Shown here piece by piece: positions 63,215-64,000 of a stretch of 64,000 bases of DNA. Under the pieces are notes generated by a model that saw only the letters and a list, made by a program, of their open reading frames with translations, was not told the DNA's origin and made no database searches. The translations under genes were made by a program, and so were the position numbers. This stretch comes from Callipepla californica brunnescens. Lineage: Eukaryota > Chordata > Aves > Galliformes > Odontophoridae. Each line of letters starts with the position of its first letter. Position 1 is the stretch's first letter. Location of the stretch: contig JALIRH010000039.1 in assembly GCA_023055505.1 (NCBI GenBank), positions 4,654,505 to 4,718,504 of the forward strand. Reading direction: 5' to 3'.

Positions 63215-64000
63215 TCTACACCCGTACCCAAAGATCATTTGATTACAGCAGTGAAGTGCCATGAGGTGCTGAGATGGGAAAGTGCACTGCCTGGATGCGA
63301 CAGAAACTGTGCAGATACATACAGCATAATTAACTATTTATATGTACCAATACATGCTAATGTAACTAACAAATACATGACACTTCAAAGTCACACTTTG
63401 AAATGGGTTAATAATTAAAGCCTTGATTTAAAAGCACACACATCTCTCTGCTCCATAATCGGTGATGTTTCGAAACAGGGAAATATTCCAGTCCCAATAA
63501 TTGGCTGCTGCTGCATCACTAATCCATTCGTTACCCACCGTGGTTGGGGCAGCAGTGGGCTGGATCCTGGCAAACAGAGATGTCTTCCCTGTGCTGAAAC
63601 TGGGGGGGCTGAACTTGGCCCACGCGTCAGCACTTTCAGTTGCTGCTGCTCATGTGAACAATGGTAAGCACGACATTGCCACAGATGAATAGCATGGAGA
63701 AGAAACATTGCTCCTGATGATCCGAACTGAGGTGGAAACTGACAAATAAATGAGCTGCTGGTCTGAAAAACGGGACGGGATGAGAAACAGCAGTGAGTGT
63801 GTGTGCATGCATAGGACAGACAGAGCCGTACTGCCGCCTGCACGTCCGAGCCTTTGTTATGAGGACTCAGCAAGCTGTTTGCTCTCAGGTCCTCCTCAGA
63901 GCCACAGAAGCACCTCTGTGTGTACTCTCTGTGCTTGTTGCACCACGGGTGAGCCCAGCAGGGGGATGCTAGCTTTGTGGGGAGGATGTCTTGGCAGTGA
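63215..64000. other. Intergenic DNA, no recognised feature
   Basis: No gene or named repeat is seen. CCAGCAGGGGGAT at 63955-63967 is a weaker partial match to the CTCF core (11 of 13). Confidence 0.5.

Overview
The window is vertebrate nuclear DNA from a bird, most probably chicken or a close galliform. The evidence is interrupted genes with GT-AG introns, two CpG-rich promoters, many 3'-terminal fragments of the avian CR1 LINE in both orientations, and encoded proteins that are clear orthologues of human proteins but differ at many positions. The gene order CTH, PTGER3, ZRANB2 is the one I recall from human 1p31. The chicken counterpart should be on chromosome 8, but that is recollection and not read from the sequence.

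Layout. (1) Bases 1-5840 hold the last six coding exons and the 3' UTR of CTH (cystathionine gamma-lyase) on the plus strand; the earlier exons, including the one with the PLP lysine, lie to the left of the window. (2) Bases 5850 to about 30300 are intergenic. They carry CR1 fragments, a 21-bp minisatellite that has grown inside a CR1 copy, a (CA)21 microsatellite, and several AT-rich blocks that look like candidate conserved non-coding elements. (3) Bases 30300-39650 hold PTGER3 (prostaglandin E2 receptor EP3) on the minus strand, with two coding exons giving 370 residues, a CpG-island first exon and a probable long 3' UTR. (4) Bases 39675-50640 hold the complete ZRANB2 gene on the minus strand: ten coding exons and 334 residues, with two RanBP2-type zinc fingers followed by an acidic region and an SR-rich tail. 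(5) Bases 51200-64000 are intergenic, with no gene that I can support.

CTH and PTGER3 converge tail to tail. ZRANB2 and PTGER3 are in tandem on the minus strand, and the distal ZRANB2 poly(A) signal lies only about 460 bp upstream of the PTGER3 start codon. The three genes have unrelated jobs: transsulfuration and H2S production, prostaglandin signalling, and RNA splicing. This is a syntenic block, not a functional cluster.

The observations most worth checking are these. The EP3 C-terminal splice point used in mammals seems to have lost its GT donor. ZRANB2 and PTGER3 are very tightly spaced. ZRANB2 exon 9 has a weak donor that could give an alternative C-terminus. A CR1-derived minisatellite sits near 12.3 kb. 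A pair of inverted AATCAATAT sites lies at 19.05-19.13 kb. I found no evidence for an undescribed multi-gene system; most of the window is ordinary avian intergenic and intronic DNA.
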